A stretch of DNA of 64,000 nucleotides from NCBI GenBank assembly GCA_029261925.1, contig JAJDAJ010000104.1:1-64000 (forward strand). The letters run 5' to 3'. The translations under genes were made by a program, and so were the position numbers. Shown in pieces: positions 8,031 to 16,994 of the stretch. Each line of letters opens with the position of its first letter. The stretch's first letter is position 1. This stretch comes from Deltaproteobacteria bacterium. GTDB taxonomy: Bacteria > Myxococcota_A > UBA9160 > SZUA-336. The notes beneath the pieces are model-generated. The model was not told the DNA's origin, did not search any database, and worked only from the letters and a program-made list of their open reading frames with translations.

Positions 8031-9379
8031 CCGCGCACCAGCTCCAGCAGGCGATCGCGGTGGCGTTCCATGCTCGCCACGTCGGGCGCCTCGAGGTTCA
8101 GGCGCAGCAGCGGCTCGGTGTTCGAGGGCCGCAGGTTGAACCACCAGTCGGGGTAGGTGACGGTCAGGCCGTCGAGCTCGTCGGCCTCGCCGTCGGCGAA
8201 CGCCTCGCGCAGGCGCTTGAGGGCGGACTCGACGTCCTGCACTCGCGAGTTGATCTCGCCGCTCTGCGCGTAGCGACGGTACGGCTGCCAGAGCTCCGAG
8301 AGCTTCTGGCCACGCAGCTCGAGCGCCTGCAGCAGGAGCATCAGCGCCGCGGCCGCATCGTCCGCCACGTAGCCCAGCGGGAAGCGGAAGTAGTAGTGCC
8401 CCGAGAGCTCCCCTCCGAAGCATGCGTCCAGCTCGCGCATCCGGGCCTTCATGAAGGCGTGGCCCACGCGGCTGCGCTCCGCCCGCGCCCCGCGCGCCCG
8501 CACGGTCTCCGCGACGATGCGGCTGGAGCGCAGGTCGTAGACCATCGTGGCGCCGGGCGCCGCGCCCAGCAGGCCCTCGTCGAGCACCACGTCGGCCAGC
8601 AGCGCGGTCATCAGGTCGGCCGGCACCGTCTCCCCGCGCTCGTCGACGAAGACGGCGCGATCGCCGTCAACGTCGAACGCGACGCCGAGATCGGCGCCGT
8701 GCTCGAGCACGGCACGGCGCAGATCCTCGGTGTTCTCGGGCTTGAGCGGGTCGGCCTCGTGGTTGGGAAAGCTGCCGTCGGGCTCGAAGTAGAGCCGCTC
8801 GCAGCGCAGGGGCAGCTGCTCGAGCAGCCCCGAGACCGCCTCGCCGGCGATGCCGTTGCCCGCATCGATGACCGCGTGCAGCCGCGGGCGCGCCGGGAAG
8901 AGGTCGAGCAGGCTGCGGTAGTAGTCGGGCTTCACGTCCTGCTCGCGCACGCCTGCACGGGCCGCCGGCGGCGGCTGCCCGTGCAGCTCGCGGGCCAGCT
9001 CGCGGATGTCCGCCAGCCCCGTCTCGATGCCGATCGGGACGGCGTTGCGGCCACAGAGCTTCATGCCGTTGTAGCGCGCCGGGTTGTGCGACGCGGTGAT
9101 CATCACGCCGCCGGCCGCGCCCAGTGCGGTGGCGGCGTAGTACACGATCGGCGTCGCCACGCGGCCGATGTCGATCACCTCCACGCCCTCGCCGCGCAGG
9201 CCCGCGACCAGCGCCTCGCGCAGCTCGATCCCGCTCTGGCGCATGTCTCGACCGACCACGATCGAGGGGCCCCCGACGTGCCGCGCCACGGCACGCCCGA
9301 TGGCGAGGGCGGCGTCCGTGTCCAGCTCGTCGGGATGGACGCCCCGTACGTCGTAGGCCTTGAAGATGCTCTCGTTCAT
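8027..9379 (-). CDS. manB: Phosphomannomutase/phosphoglucomutase
   Basis: Alpha-D-phosphohexomutase that interconverts mannose-6-P/glucose-6-P and the 1-phosphates, feeding GDP-mannose and surface polysaccharide synthesis. The phosphoserine loop TASHNPARYNG is present near residues 97-108; the metal-binding loop DVDGDRA lies near residue 240; the sugar-binding loop GGELSGHYYF near 320; and the phosphate-binding RPSNTEPLLR near the C-terminus. The N-terminus IFKAYDVRGV is the family's usual start. 450 aa fits AlgC-type enzymes. A TTGAAG-N17-GACATT promoter lies directly upstream, placing the predicted start of transcription at about the ATG. Confidence 0.93.
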   Translation of the reverse strand: MNESIFKAYDVRGVHPDELDTDAALAIGRAVARHVGGPSIVVGRDMRQSGIELREALVAGLRGEGVEVIDIGRVATPIVYYAATALGAAGGVMITASHNPARYNGMKLCGRNAVPIGIETGLADIRELARELHGQPPPAARAGVREQDVKPDYYRSLLDLFPARPRLHAVIDAGNGIAGEAVSGLLEQLPLRCERLYFEPDGSFPNHEADPLKPENTEDLRRAVLEHGADLGVAFDVDGDRAVFVDERGETVPADLMTALLADVVLDEGLLGAAPGATMVYDLRSSRIVAETVRARGARAERSRVGHAFMKARMRELDACFGGELSGHYYFRFPLGYVADDAAAALMLLLQALELRGQKLSELWQPYRRYAQSGEINSRVQDVESALKRLREAFADGEADELDGLTVTYPDWWFNLRPSNTEPLLRLNLEAPDVASMERHRDRLLELVRG

Positions 9380-9385
9380 GTCGCC

Positions 9386-9414
9386 AATGTCCCGACTCGC
9401 TCCGTTGACTTCAA
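9386..9414 (-). promoter_or_regulatory. Predicted sigma-70-type promoter of the phosphomannomutase operon
   Basis: Leftward promoter: -35 TTGAAG (9414-9409), 17-bp spacer, -10 GACATT (9391-9386), then 6 nt to the ATG at 9379. The transcript would start at or within a base or two of the start codon. The -35 box lies in the palindrome TTGACTTCAA, which also supplies the -35 of the rightward tatA promoter. Confidence 0.5.
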
Positions 9415-9433
9415 CCCGGGCTTTGCCGATCCT
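9405..9433 (+). promoter_or_regulatory. Candidate promoter of tatA
   Basis: Rightward -35 TTGACT (9405-9410), 17-bp spacer and a weak -10 GATCCT (9428-9433). Predicted start about 2 nt before the tatA ATG at 9442. The good -35 is shared as a palindrome with the divergent promoter; the poor -10 lowers confidence. Confidence 0.35.
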
Positions 9434-9441
9434 CGCAACAG

Positions 9442-9660
9442 ATGCCCGGACCGACCGAGCTCATCATCGTCTTCCTCATCGTCCTGGTGATCTTCGGGGC
9501 CAGCCGGCTCCCACAGATCGGCAAGGGCCTGGGCGAGGGGATCCGCAACTTCAAGCTCGGTGTGCGCGATTCCCCGGAGATCGACGTCACGCCCAAGCCC
9601 GACGCGACCCCTGCGGAAGACACCAGGGATCCGGCCAGCAAGCGCCCCGACGAGGGCTGA
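9442..9660 (+). CDS. tatA: Twin-arginine translocase subunit TatA/TatE
   Basis: Small single-span component of the Tat system, which exports folded proteins across the inner membrane. Layout is classic: short periplasmic N-terminus, one transmembrane helix ([20 protein letters not shown]), hinge GKGLGEGI, amphipathic helix RNFKLGV and an acidic/Lys-rich tail. 72 aa is normal. The FGxxxLPxxG-type motif is present as [10 protein letters not shown]. tatB and tatC are not in the window. It is divergent from the phosphomannomutase gene and convergent with the zinc-ribbon gene. Confidence 0.93.
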   Translation: MPGPTELIIVFLIVLVIFGASRLPQIGKGLGEGIRNFKLGVRDSPEIDVTPKPDATPAEDTRDPASKRPDEG

Positions 9661-9662
9661 GC

Positions 9663-11186
9663 CTACTCGGGAGCGTCCAGCGCCGCCGGTGTGCCCGGGT
9701 CGGGTCCGTCCGCGGCCGGGTCCACCGGAGCGGACGGGATCGCGGACTCCGTGGCCGGCGGGCTGCTCCGCCGCGCCTCGAAGCGCTCGCGCGGGGACTC
9801 CTCGAGCACCACCCGGACCCGCGCGGCGCGCGGATCGGGCGCGCGCAGCGGGACGGCGAAGCCGACGACCTGTCCGCGCGCCGGCCGGACCTGCGCCGAG
9901 AGCAGGCGCTCCAGATCCCCGGGCTGCGGCGGTGGGTCTCCGCGGCGGAGCACGACCCCGGCGTTCGTGCCGTCGAGCATCGAGCCGTTCCCGGCCACCA
10001 GGCGGGCGCTGACGCGCGGCGCCGGCGCGCCGGCGCCCTCGTCGAGCCGGCCCCGGACGATCAGCAGCCGCTGCCCGGCGGCATCGCGGGCAGGCTCCAC
10101 CGAGACGTCGCGCGCCACCCAGCCCGCGCCGCGCACGCTCTCCGGACCGGGGACCGGGTAGTACTGCTGGATGGACTGGCGCACCGCGCCTGCGAGCAGC
10201 AGGGCCCCGACCAGCACGGCGGCCACCCGCACCCACGCCGGATCCGCGGCGCCGGGATCCTCGAGGTCGGCCGGGGTCTCCACGCTGCTGGCGGGGCCGG
10301 CGCTGGCCGTGGCCTCCGCGGCGGGCACGACCCGCAGCGGCGGCTCGCTGCGCCGCTCGGCGGCGGCGGCGACGCCCGGATCGGCGAGCGGGTCCCAGTC
10401 GGCCAGGGGGTCCTCGTCGTCGAACGCCGAGCGGATCGCGTCGTCGATGTCCCCGGGATCCGGGACCTCCATGGCACTGCCCACGTCCGCGAGTGGCGGC
10501 GGCTCCTCGTCGGAGAGCGCCAGGCTCTCCGCCTCGAGTGGCTCGATGCTCGACCCGGTGACCGGCTCGACGCCGACGGCCAGCGGCTCGGCGACCGGAG
10601 GATCGTGCGCGACGCCGGCCTCCCCATCGAGCTCGACCTCCATCGCCCGGCCTCCCCCGAAGCCGGTGTCGCCCAGGTCGAGGTGACCGCTGCCGCTGAG
10701 CTCCTGCTGGCGCTGCGAGACCTCGGCATCCATGCCGAACACCGGGGTGCCGGGTCGGTCGTCGGGCGGCAGGGGCGTGTCCTCCTCGGGATCGCCGAGG
10801 GTGGGCTCGGGCTCGTCCGGATCGACCTCGTGCATCTGGGTCATCTCGCCCGAGAGCGAGACGCCGGCGTCGGCGAAGTTCACGGGTCCCGTGGGCAGGG
10901 TGTCGGTCGAGGCGCCGGGATCCGCGTCGAAGAGGAACTCGGGATTGTCGAGATCGGGATCGCCGACGGGCGCGCGGCGGGGCTCCTCCCCGGGCGCCGG
11001 CGAGGCGGGCGGGTCTGCGGGCGCCGCGACGCTATCGTCAGGGCCGCCGGGAGACCCCGGGCTGCCGGGGGGTACGACGTGGAAGCGATGGTGGCAGTTC
11101 GAGCAGCGCACCCGCGCACCCTGCGGGCCGATTCGCCCGTCGGCCAGGTGGAAGCGGGTCTGACAGCTCTCGCAGACGATGACCAT
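9663..11186 (-). CDS. MJ0042-type zinc-ribbon protein with membrane segment (DUF3426-like)
   Basis: 507-aa protein. The N-terminus is a zinc ribbon with two CxxC pairs (VCESCQTRFHL and VRCSNCHHRFHV), the MJ0042-family finger common in delta- and other proteobacteria. A long, acidic, Pro/Asp-rich linker of about 280 residues follows, then one transmembrane helix (VAAVLVGALLLAGAV) near residue 315, and a C-terminal beta domain similar in layout to DUF3426 (GWVARDVSVEP, LLIVRGRLDEG, VVGFAVPL). The protein thus has a cytoplasmic finger and an extracytoplasmic domain. Start ATG chosen because it begins at the finger. Function is unknown. Confidence 0.75.
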   Translation of the reverse strand: MVIVCESCQTRFHLADGRIGPQGARVRCSNCHHRFHVVPPGSPGSPGGPDDSVAAPADPPASPAPGEEPRRAPVGDPDLDNPEFLFDADPGASTDTLPTGPVNFADAGVSLSGEMTQMHEVDPDEPEPTLGDPEEDTPLPPDDRPGTPVFGMDAEVSQRQQELSGSGHLDLGDTGFGGGRAMEVELDGEAGVAHDPPVAEPLAVGVEPVTGSSIEPLEAESLALSDEEPPPLADVGSAMEVPDPGDIDDAIRSAFDDEDPLADWDPLADPGVAAAAERRSEPPLRVVPAAEATASAGPASSVETPADLEDPGAADPAWVRVAAVLVGALLLAGAVRQSIQQYYPVPGPESVRGAGWVARDVSVEPARDAAGQRLLIVRGRLDEGAGAPAPRVSARLVAGNGSMLDGTNAGVVLRRGDPPPQPGDLERLLSAQVRPARGQVVGFAVPLRAPDPRAARVRVVLEESPRERFEARRSSPPATESAIPSAPVDPAADGPDPGTPAALDAPE

Positions 11187-11243
11187 GGTCGCGCTCGGAC
11201 TCCTATCCACGCTTCGCGTCGGAAGATGCGCGCGGGTGCTTGA

Positions 11244-12224
11244 ATGAGTCCGGGGCTGCGCTCGATCCTGCGCCGGCGGCTGGTGCTCATCGGTGGCAAG
11301 GGTGGCACCGGGAAGACCAGCCTGACCGCCGCGCTGGCGTGGCTGGCGCGCGAGGGCGGGCGGCGCGTGGTGGTGGCCGAGCTCTCGCACGAGACCGTGC
11401 TGCCGCGGCTGCTCTGCGAGACGCCACCGGCCGACGCCGGGGCGCCGCGACGCCAGCCACAGAAGCTCGCGCCCGGGATGTACCACCTGCGCATCTCCCC
11501 GACCGAGCAGCTCGAGGAGTACCTCGAGACGCAGATCCGCGTGCGCGCCCTGGTGCGAGTGATCACCCGCAACGCGGGCTTCCGCCGCCTGCTCGACGCA
11601 GCCCCGGGCTGGCGAGACCTGATCGCGCTCGGGAAGCTCTGGCACCTCACGACGCTGCACGATTCCGGCGGACCCGCCTGGCCGCTGCTGATCGTCGACG
11701 CGCCCGCCACGGGACACGGCCTCTCGCTGCTCTCGGTTCCGGGCGCCGCGCTCGACGCGATCCGCGGCGGACCGCTGCGGCGCCACACCGCCCAGGTACA
11801 GTCGCTACTGACCGATCCCGCGCGCACGCTGGTGCTGCCCGTCGCGCTCGCCGAGGAGCTGCCCGTGCGCGAGGTGGCCGAGCTGCGCGCGCGCGTCGAC
11901 GAGCTGGGCATCCGCACCGGCCCCACGCTCGCCAACGCACTGGAGCCACCGCTCGATCCCGCCGTCGAGGCAGCCATCGCCGGCCTCGAGCCCGCACACC
12001 GCGACGCTCCGGCGCTGGTCGAGCCGCGCGCGCTGCGCGAGCTCGCCAGCCGCCAGGGCGCGCGCGCCCGGCTCCAGGCCGGGTTCGTCGAGCGCCTCGT
12101 CGAGGACTCGGGGCCGGTCCTCTCCCTGCCCTACCTGGTCGACAGCATCGACGGGCCGCAGGGCACCGCCGCCCTGGCCGACGCCCTGCGCGGCGCGCTC
12201 GCCGGGCACGGTGAGATCCCCTAG
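11244..12224 (+). CDS. ArsA/Get3-family ATPase (first of a tandem pair)
   Basis: Member of the ArsA/Get3 branch of P-loop (SIMIBI) ATPases. It has the deviant Walker A GGKGGTGKTS and the strand RVVVAEL in place of the usual switch, and LLIVDAPATGHGLSLL near residue 150, a hallmark of the ArsA family. ArsA proteins drive arsenite efflux or deliver tail-anchored proteins. There is no arsenic operon here. Two such genes in tandem occur in actinobacteria and deltaproteobacteria and may form a heterodimer. The conserved MSPGLRSILRR leader precedes the first strand. Divergent from the zinc-ribbon gene, 57 bp apart. Confidence 0.82.
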   Translation: MSPGLRSILRRRLVLIGGKGGTGKTSLTAALAWLAREGGRRVVVAELSHETVLPRLLCETPPADAGAPRRQPQKLAPGMYHLRISPTEQLEEYLETQIRVRALVRVITRNAGFRRLLDAAPGWRDLIALGKLWHLTTLHDSGGPAWPLLIVDAPATGHGLSLLSVPGAALDAIRGGPLRRHTAQVQSLLTDPARTLVLPVALAEELPVREVAELRARVDELGIRTGPTLANALEPPLDPAVEAAIAGLEPAHRDAPALVEPRALRELASRQGARARLQAGFVERLVEDSGPVLSLPYLVDSIDGPQGTAALADALRGALAGHGEIP

Positions 12225-12371
12225 CAGACTGCTGCAGAACCCACTCCCGCCGCCCCGCGCAGGACGCGCCCCGCGCGCGCCGCTAGATTGCCTGCGCTTG
12301 TCGCGGATCGAAGCTCGCAGACCCGGTGCAGCGCCCGCACGCGCCGGAACGGCCCACAGGGCGAGGGACTC

Positions 12372-13577
12372 GTGAGGCCCGCGGACTGGCTCGCGCGCGA
12401 GGTGCTCGTCACCGTGGGCACCGGCGGCGTGGGCAAGACCACGGTCGCGGCAGCACTGGGGCTCGAGGCGGCCCGCCGGGGGCGACGCGCGCTGGTCATC
12501 ACCATCGATCCGGCGCGCCGCCTGGCGGACGCGCTCGACGTGGGCGAGCTCGGCCACGAGCCGCGCGAGGTCCCGTCGGAGGTGCTCGCGCGGGTGGGCA
12601 TCGAGGGCGACGGCGAGCTGCACGCCATGATGCTCGACACCAAGCGGGCCTTCGACGAGGTCGTGGAGGGCCTCGCGCCCGACCGAGACGTCTACGAGCG
12701 GATCCACGCCAACCCGATCTACCGCAACCTCTCGGATGCGCTGGCGGGGAGCCGCGAGTACTCCGCCATGGACAAGCTGGCGCGGCTGCACGCGCAGGGC
12801 GACTGGGACCTGATCGTGGTCGACACCCCGCCCGCCACCCACGCGCTGGACTTCCTGGATGCGCCCCGCCGGCTGACGGCGTTTCTCGACAGCAGCATGC
12901 TGCGCGCGCTCGCGCAGCCCGCGATGCTGGCCGGCCGCATGGGCCTGCGCTTCCTGCGCTCCGGTGCCGAGCTGGTGCTGGGCGCGATCCAGCGCGTGAC
13001 GGGATTCGAGTTCCTCTCGGCGCTCTCGGAGTTCGTGGTCGGCTTCGAGGGGCTCTTCGGAGGCATCGACGAGCGCGCGCGCGAGGTCGCCGCGCTGCTG
13101 CGCAGCGAGCGCTGCGGCTTCGTCCTCGTCGCCGGGGCCGAGCCGCAGCAGGTGCGCCGCGCGTCGACCTTCTGGGCACGCCTGCAGGAGGAGCAGGTGC
13201 CGCTGGTCGGCGTCATCGTCAACCGCATGCGTGGCTGGCCGGCGGGCGAGGCGCCGGATCCCGACGCGAGCATCGAGACCGCCCGGGCGTGGCTCCATGA
13301 CGCGCTCGGCGCGTCGTCGGAGCACGCGGACGCGATCCTGGCCATCGCCCGGCGCCACGCCGCGCTCGCCCGCCGCGACGCGCGCCTGGCTGAACAGCTC
13401 GCCGATGCGCTGGGCGCCTCCAGCGGGCCCGTGCGACACGTGCCCCTGCTCGACCAGGACGTGGCAGCGCTCGCGGCACTCGACCGGATCGCCGCGCACG
13501 TGTTCGAGCGCCCCGCGCCCGCCGGTGCGGGGCCGGCGGAGCAGCTCCTCGCCGCGGGGCAGCCTTGGAAGACCTGA
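12372..13577 (+). CDS. ArsA/Get3-family ATPase (second of the pair)
   Basis: 401-aa ATPase with Walker A GTGGVGKTTVA, the A' strand ALVITIDPARRLADAL, and the ArsA-specific IVVDTPPATHALDFLDAP near residue 150. Better conserved than its upstream partner, with DPARRLADAL identical to the pattern of bacterial ArsA-like proteins. The GTG start at 12372 is preceded by GCGAGGGAC and begins just before the first beta strand; the frame is open further upstream but that region has no family similarity. The last 13 nt overlap the next gene. The substrate is unknown. Confidence 0.85.
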   Translation: MRPADWLAREVLVTVGTGGVGKTTVAAALGLEAARRGRRALVITIDPARRLADALDVGELGHEPREVPSEVLARVGIEGDGELHAMMLDTKRAFDEVVEGLAPDRDVYERIHANPIYRNLSDALAGSREYSAMDKLARLHAQGDWDLIVVDTPPATHALDFLDAPRRLTAFLDSSMLRALAQPAMLAGRMGLRFLRSGAELVLGAIQRVTGFEFLSALSEFVVGFEGLFGGIDERAREVAALLRSERCGFVLVAGAEPQQVRRASTFWARLQEEQVPLVGVIVNRMRGWPAGEAPDPDASIETARAWLHDALGASSEHADAILAIARRHAALARRDARLAEQLADALGASSGPVRHVPLLDQDVAALAALDRIAAHVFERPAPAGAGPAEQLLAAGQPWKT

Positions 13578-15730
13578 GCAGCGACGCGCCCGCGTCCTCG
13601 CTCCTGCTCCGCGAGGGCGAGACCTGCTGGCGACGGGTCAGCGCGGATCGCGTGGCGTTCCTGATCGACGGCGAGAGCTACTTCTCCGCCGTGGTCCAGG
13701 CGCTGGAGAACGCCCGCGAGAGCGTGTGGATGCTCGGCTGGGACTTCCACAGCAGCGTGCGCCTGCGACGCCGCTCCGACGACGAGCATCCGGCGCGGCT
13801 GGTGGAGCTGCTCGAGGCCCGGGTCCGCGAGCGGCCGTCCCTGCAGGTACACGTACTGGGCTGGGACTTCGCGCTGCTGTACGCGATGGAGCGCGAGTTC
13901 CTGCCGCTGCTCCAGTTCGGCACGCGCACGCATCCCCGGATCCGCTTCGCGCTGGACTCGACGCACCCGCTGACGGCGAGCCACCACCAGAAGCTCGTGC
14001 TGATCGACGACCGCATGGCCTTCGCCGGGGGCTTCGACCTCACGACCCACCGCTGGGACACCCGCGAGCACGCGGCCGACGACCCCCGGCGCGTCACGCC
14101 CGCGGGCGCGCGCTACCAGCCCTTCCACGACGTGCAGGTCGCCGTGGACGGCGAGGCGGCGGCGGCGCTGGGCGAGCTGGCGCGCGAGCGCTGGCTCCGG
14201 GCCACCGGAGATGCGGTCGATCCCGGCCGGGCCGGCGAGCACGATCCCTGGCCGCCCGACCTGGATCCCGGCGCGCGCCACGCCACCGTGGCCATCGCGC
14301 GCACGCTCCCGGCCTACCGGGAGTACCCCGAGGTGCGCGAGGTCGAGGCGCTGTACCGCGAGAGCATCGCGGCGGCGCGACGCTGGATCTACATCGAGAA
14401 CCAGTACCTGACCTCGGCGGCGCTCGGCGACTGGCTGGCGGCTCGGCTGCGGGAGCCCGACGGGCCCGAGATCCTGATCGTCGGACCGCAGCGGAACGCG
14501 GGCTGGCTCGAGGAGACCACCATGGGCGCACTTCGCGATCGCGTGGTGCGCCAGCTTCGCGACGCGGACGAGCACGCCCGGCTGCGCGTGCTGTACCCGC
14601 ACGTGCCGGGCCTGGGCCCCGACGAGATCGTCAACGTTCACTCGAAGGTGATGGTCATCGACGACGAGCTCGCCCGGGTGGGCTCGTCCAACCTGTCCAA
14701 TCGCTCGCTCGGGCTCGACTCCGAGTGCGACCTGCTGATCGCCGCCGGCGGGCGCGAGCCGCTGCGCCGCGCCGTCGCCGGACTGCGCGACGACCTGCTC
14801 GCCGAGCACCTCGGGGTGAGCCCCGAGCGCGTGGCCGAGGCCCTCGCGGCCCACGGATCCCTGGTCGCGGCGGTCGACGACCTCTGCGGAGGCGAGCGAA
14901 CGCTCCGCCCGCTGGAGCTCGACGCGCCCGACGAGCTGGCCGGGGCCATCGACACGCTGGGTGCCGTGGACCCGGAGCACCCGGCTCCGCTCGAGGAGCT
15001 GCTGCTGCGCTTCGACGCGGAGCGCCCGGCTGCCGGGAGCACGAGCGGGCACGCGCTCTGGAGCCTGGTCGCCGCGGGGGCCCTGCTCGGCGGCCTGGCC
15101 CTGATCTGGCGCGCCACACCGCTGTCGGCCTGGATCGAGCCGGAGCGCCTGGGCGCGCTGCTCGAGCTGCTTCGCGTGCAGTGGTACGGGCCCCCGGCCG
15201 CAGCCGCGATCTTCGCGGTCGCGTCGCTGCTCCTGGTGCCGGTCACCGCGCTGACGATCGCGGCGGGGCTGGCGCTGGGTCCGCTGATCGGCGTGCCGGT
15301 AGCCTGGGCGGGGAGCCTGGCCGGCGCCGCGGCCGGCTACGGGGTAGGACACCTGCTCTGGCGCGATGCGGTGCGGCGCGTCGCGGGCGAGCGGCTCAAC
15401 ACGCTCAGCGAGAGACTCGCGCGCCGCGGCATCGTGGCGACGGCACTGCTGCGCCTCGTCCCGGTGGCACCGTTCACGGTCGTCAACCTCGTGGCGGGCG
15501 CGAGCCAGGTGCGCGCGGGGGACTTCCTGATCGGGACGGCGCTGGGGATGCTCCCGGGCACGCTGCTGCTGATCCTCGCGGCCGACGGGATCGCGGGCCT
15601 GTTCCGCGATCCGGACGGCCCGGCCTGGCTCTGGGCGGCCCTGGCCCTGGTCCCCCTGCTGGCGCTGGTCGTCGTGCGCCGCGTCCTCGCGCGCAGCGAG
15701 GGATCGGGCGGTTCGTCCGGGGCACCGTGA
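13565..15730 (+). CDS. Phospholipase D-like protein fused to a VTT/DedA-type membrane domain
   Basis: Residues 1 to about 480 are a phospholipase D/cardiolipin-synthase superfamily enzyme with two HKD motifs: HHQKLVLIDDRMAFAGGFD near residue 140 and VHSKVMVIDDELARVGSSN near 360. From about 500 on, the protein is a membrane module of the VTT (TVP38/DedA, formerly SNARE-associated) family, with LRLVPVAPFTVVNLVAGAS as the signature loop. It likely acts on phospholipids at the inner membrane. TTG start with a 13-nt overlap with the ArsA gene. The next gene is an EEP-fold enzyme, as in the E. coli clsB-ybhP operon. Confidence 0.88.
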   Translation: MEDLSSDAPASSLLLREGETCWRRVSADRVAFLIDGESYFSAVVQALENARESVWMLGWDFHSSVRLRRRSDDEHPARLVELLEARVRERPSLQVHVLGWDFALLYAMEREFLPLLQFGTRTHPRIRFALDSTHPLTASHHQKLVLIDDRMAFAGGFDLTTHRWDTREHAADDPRRVTPAGARYQPFHDVQVAVDGEAAAALGELARERWLRATGDAVDPGRAGEHDPWPPDLDPGARHATVAIARTLPAYREYPEVREVEALYRESIAAARRWIYIENQYLTSAALGDWLAARLREPDGPEILIVGPQRNAGWLEETTMGALRDRVVRQLRDADEHARLRVLYPHVPGLGPDEIVNVHSKVMVIDDELARVGSSNLSNRSLGLDSECDLLIAAGGREPLRRAVAGLRDDLLAEHLGVSPERVAEALAAHGSLVAAVDDLCGGERTLRPLELDAPDELAGAIDTLGAVDPEHPAPLEELLLRFDAERPAAGSTSGHALWSLVAAGALLGGLALIWRATPLSAWIEPERLGALLELLRVQWYGPPAAAAIFAVASLLLVPVTALTIAAGLALGPLIGVPVAWAGSLAGAAAGYGVGHLLWRDAVRRVAGERLNTLSERLARRGIVATALLRLVPVAPFTVVNLVAGASQVRAGDFLIGTALGMLPGTLLLILAADGIAGLFRDPDGPAWLWAALALVPLLALVVVRRVLARSEGSGGSSGAP

Positions 15731-16425
15731 AGGTCGCCATGGCGACGTGGAACGTGCACGCCTGGGTCGGCACCGACGGGCGCCGCGATCCGGGTCGCGC
15801 GATCGACGTGATCCGCGCCCTCGATGCCGACGTGGTCGCCCTGCAGGAGGTCGACGGCCTCGACTCGGGCGCGCTCGCGGAGCTCGGCGACTACGAGGTG
15901 CTGGCGCGGCCGACGCTCGGGCCGCACTTCGGCAACGCGCTGCTGCTGCGCTACCCGCTGCGGGGCTTCGAGGAGATCGACCTGTCCGTCGACGGGCGAG
16001 AGCCGCGCGCCGCGCTCGACGCCAGCGTGGAGACCCCGGCCGGCCCGCTGCGCGTGGTCGCCACGCACCTGGGCCTGCGCCGCCGGGAGCGACGCCGCCA
16101 GGCCGAGCGGCTGGCGCGGCACCTCGCGGCCGGCGATCCGACCCCGCCGCTGGTGCTGCTCGGCGACCTCAACGACTGGACGCCCTGGGGCGGCCAGCTC
16201 GCGCCGCTCGCACGGGTCGTCGGCCGGCTCTCGCGCCTGCGCACATTCCCGAGCTGGCGACCGGTGCTGCCGCTGGACCGCATCGCCTGGCGCGCCCCCG
16301 CCGCGCGCGCGCGGCTCGAGGTCGTGCGCGGCGCTCGCGGCGCTCGCGGCGCATCCGATCACCTGCCGCTGCGTCTCGAGCTCACCCCGGCCAGCGGAGA
16401 CCGGCACGCGCCGGGATCCGCGTGA
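15727..16425 (+). CDS. Endonuclease/exonuclease/phosphatase-fold protein (YbhP-like)
   Basis: 232-aa metal-dependent phosphoesterase of the EEP superfamily. Motifs in order: ATWNVHAWVG (catalytic Asn), VALQEVDGL (metal-binding Glu), VVATHLGLRRRER (His), LLGDLNDW (Asp/Asn) and GASDHLPLRLEL (final Asp-His). The GTG start overlaps the upstream stop in GTGA, indicating translational coupling to the phospholipase D-VTT gene. Pairing of PLD and EEP genes occurs in E. coli clsB-ybhP, which suggests a shared lipid or phosphodiester substrate; the actual substrate is unknown. Confidence 0.88.
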   Translation: MKVAMATWNVHAWVGTDGRRDPGRAIDVIRALDADVVALQEVDGLDSGALAELGDYEVLARPTLGPHFGNALLLRYPLRGFEEIDLSVDGREPRAALDASVETPAGPLRVVATHLGLRRRERRRQAERLARHLAAGDPTPPLVLLGDLNDWTPWGGQLAPLARVVGRLSRLRTFPSWRPVLPLDRIAWRAPAARARLEVVRGARGARGASDHLPLRLELTPASGDRHAPGSA

Positions 16426-16570
16426 GCGCGGATCAGCGCGTCGCCCGCGCGAGCGAGCCAGGCGCTGCGCGCCGTAGTCGGCGAGCTCGTCCGCCTCGCC
16501 CCAGGCGAAGCCGCGGCGAGCCGCACGCGGGAGCGATCCCAGGGCGTTCCGCGCCCCGCCAGGCGATGCG

Positions 16571-16598
16571 GGGGGCGCGCACCGCGGCGCGCGCCCCC
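16571..16598. terminator. G+C-rich hairpin between convergent genes
   Basis: Inverted repeat GGGGGCGCGC (16571-16580) and GCGCGCCCCC (16589-16598) with an 8-nt loop, between the 3' end of the EEP gene and the 3' end of the leftward coiled-coil gene. Position suits a bidirectional terminator, but there is no U-tract. Confidence 0.45.
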
Positions 16599-16608
16599 GC
16601 GAGCCGGC

Positions 16609-16830
16609 TCACGAGCGCAGCCACTCGTTGAGCTTGCCTGCCGTCGCCTCGGTCAGGTCGTCCCAGCCCTCCTTCACGGTCGAGCCCAGCGAGTCGAGCT
16701 TCTCCCGCAGCTGCTCGCGCTTCTCGCGCGACTCGGCGCTGGAGTCGGCCTTGAGCTCCTCGATGCGGGCCTCGATCTCCTTCTTCTTGGCCTTGACGCG
16801 ATGCTCCAGCTCGTCCTTCTGATCGGTCAC
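16609..16830 (-). CDS. Small charged coiled-coil protein
   Basis: 73-aa, strongly charged, Lys/Glu-rich protein with a continuous heptad-like helix from about residue 5 to 60 and no membrane segment. I do not recognise a named family; its composition recalls small stress-induced helical proteins such as CsbD- or YtxH-associated proteins. GTG start at 16830 is fixed by AGGAGG seven nt upstream. A near-consensus sigma-54 promoter lies about 79 nt upstream of the start. It is divergent from the helical-bundle gene at 17097, and both flank the same dyad, suggesting joint induction. Confidence 0.75.
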   Translation of the reverse strand: MTDQKDELEHRVKAKKKEIEARIEELKADSSAESREKREQLREKLDSLGSTVKEGWDDLTEATAGKLNEWLRS

Positions 16831-16919
16831 GTTCGTCCTCCTGTCTGCCGCACCGACCCGGCGCGCGCGCTCCGTGCGACGCGGACCTCCGGTACGGGTT
16901 CATCGTGATCGACCGGTAG

Positions 16920-16935
16920 AGCAAGTCGCGTGCCG
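16920..16935 (-). promoter_or_regulatory. Sigma-54 promoter (leftward)
   Basis: Reading leftward: CGGCAC-GCGAC-TTGCT, matching the -24/-12 consensus TGGCAC-N5-TTGCW at all core positions except the first T. Predicted start of transcription near 16909, giving a 79-nt leader before the GTG at 16830. Confidence 0.7.
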
Positions 16936-16994
16936 TGCCGCGGCGCGCAGGGGTGCCTGCGGAGCGCTGATCGCCGACCGGTACACGGGGCGAC

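Noticed and set aside
12719-15352. 877-codon leftward frame opposite the ArsA and phospholipase D genes
   Set aside because: Shadow of two well-supported genes; no recognisable domain or start signal.
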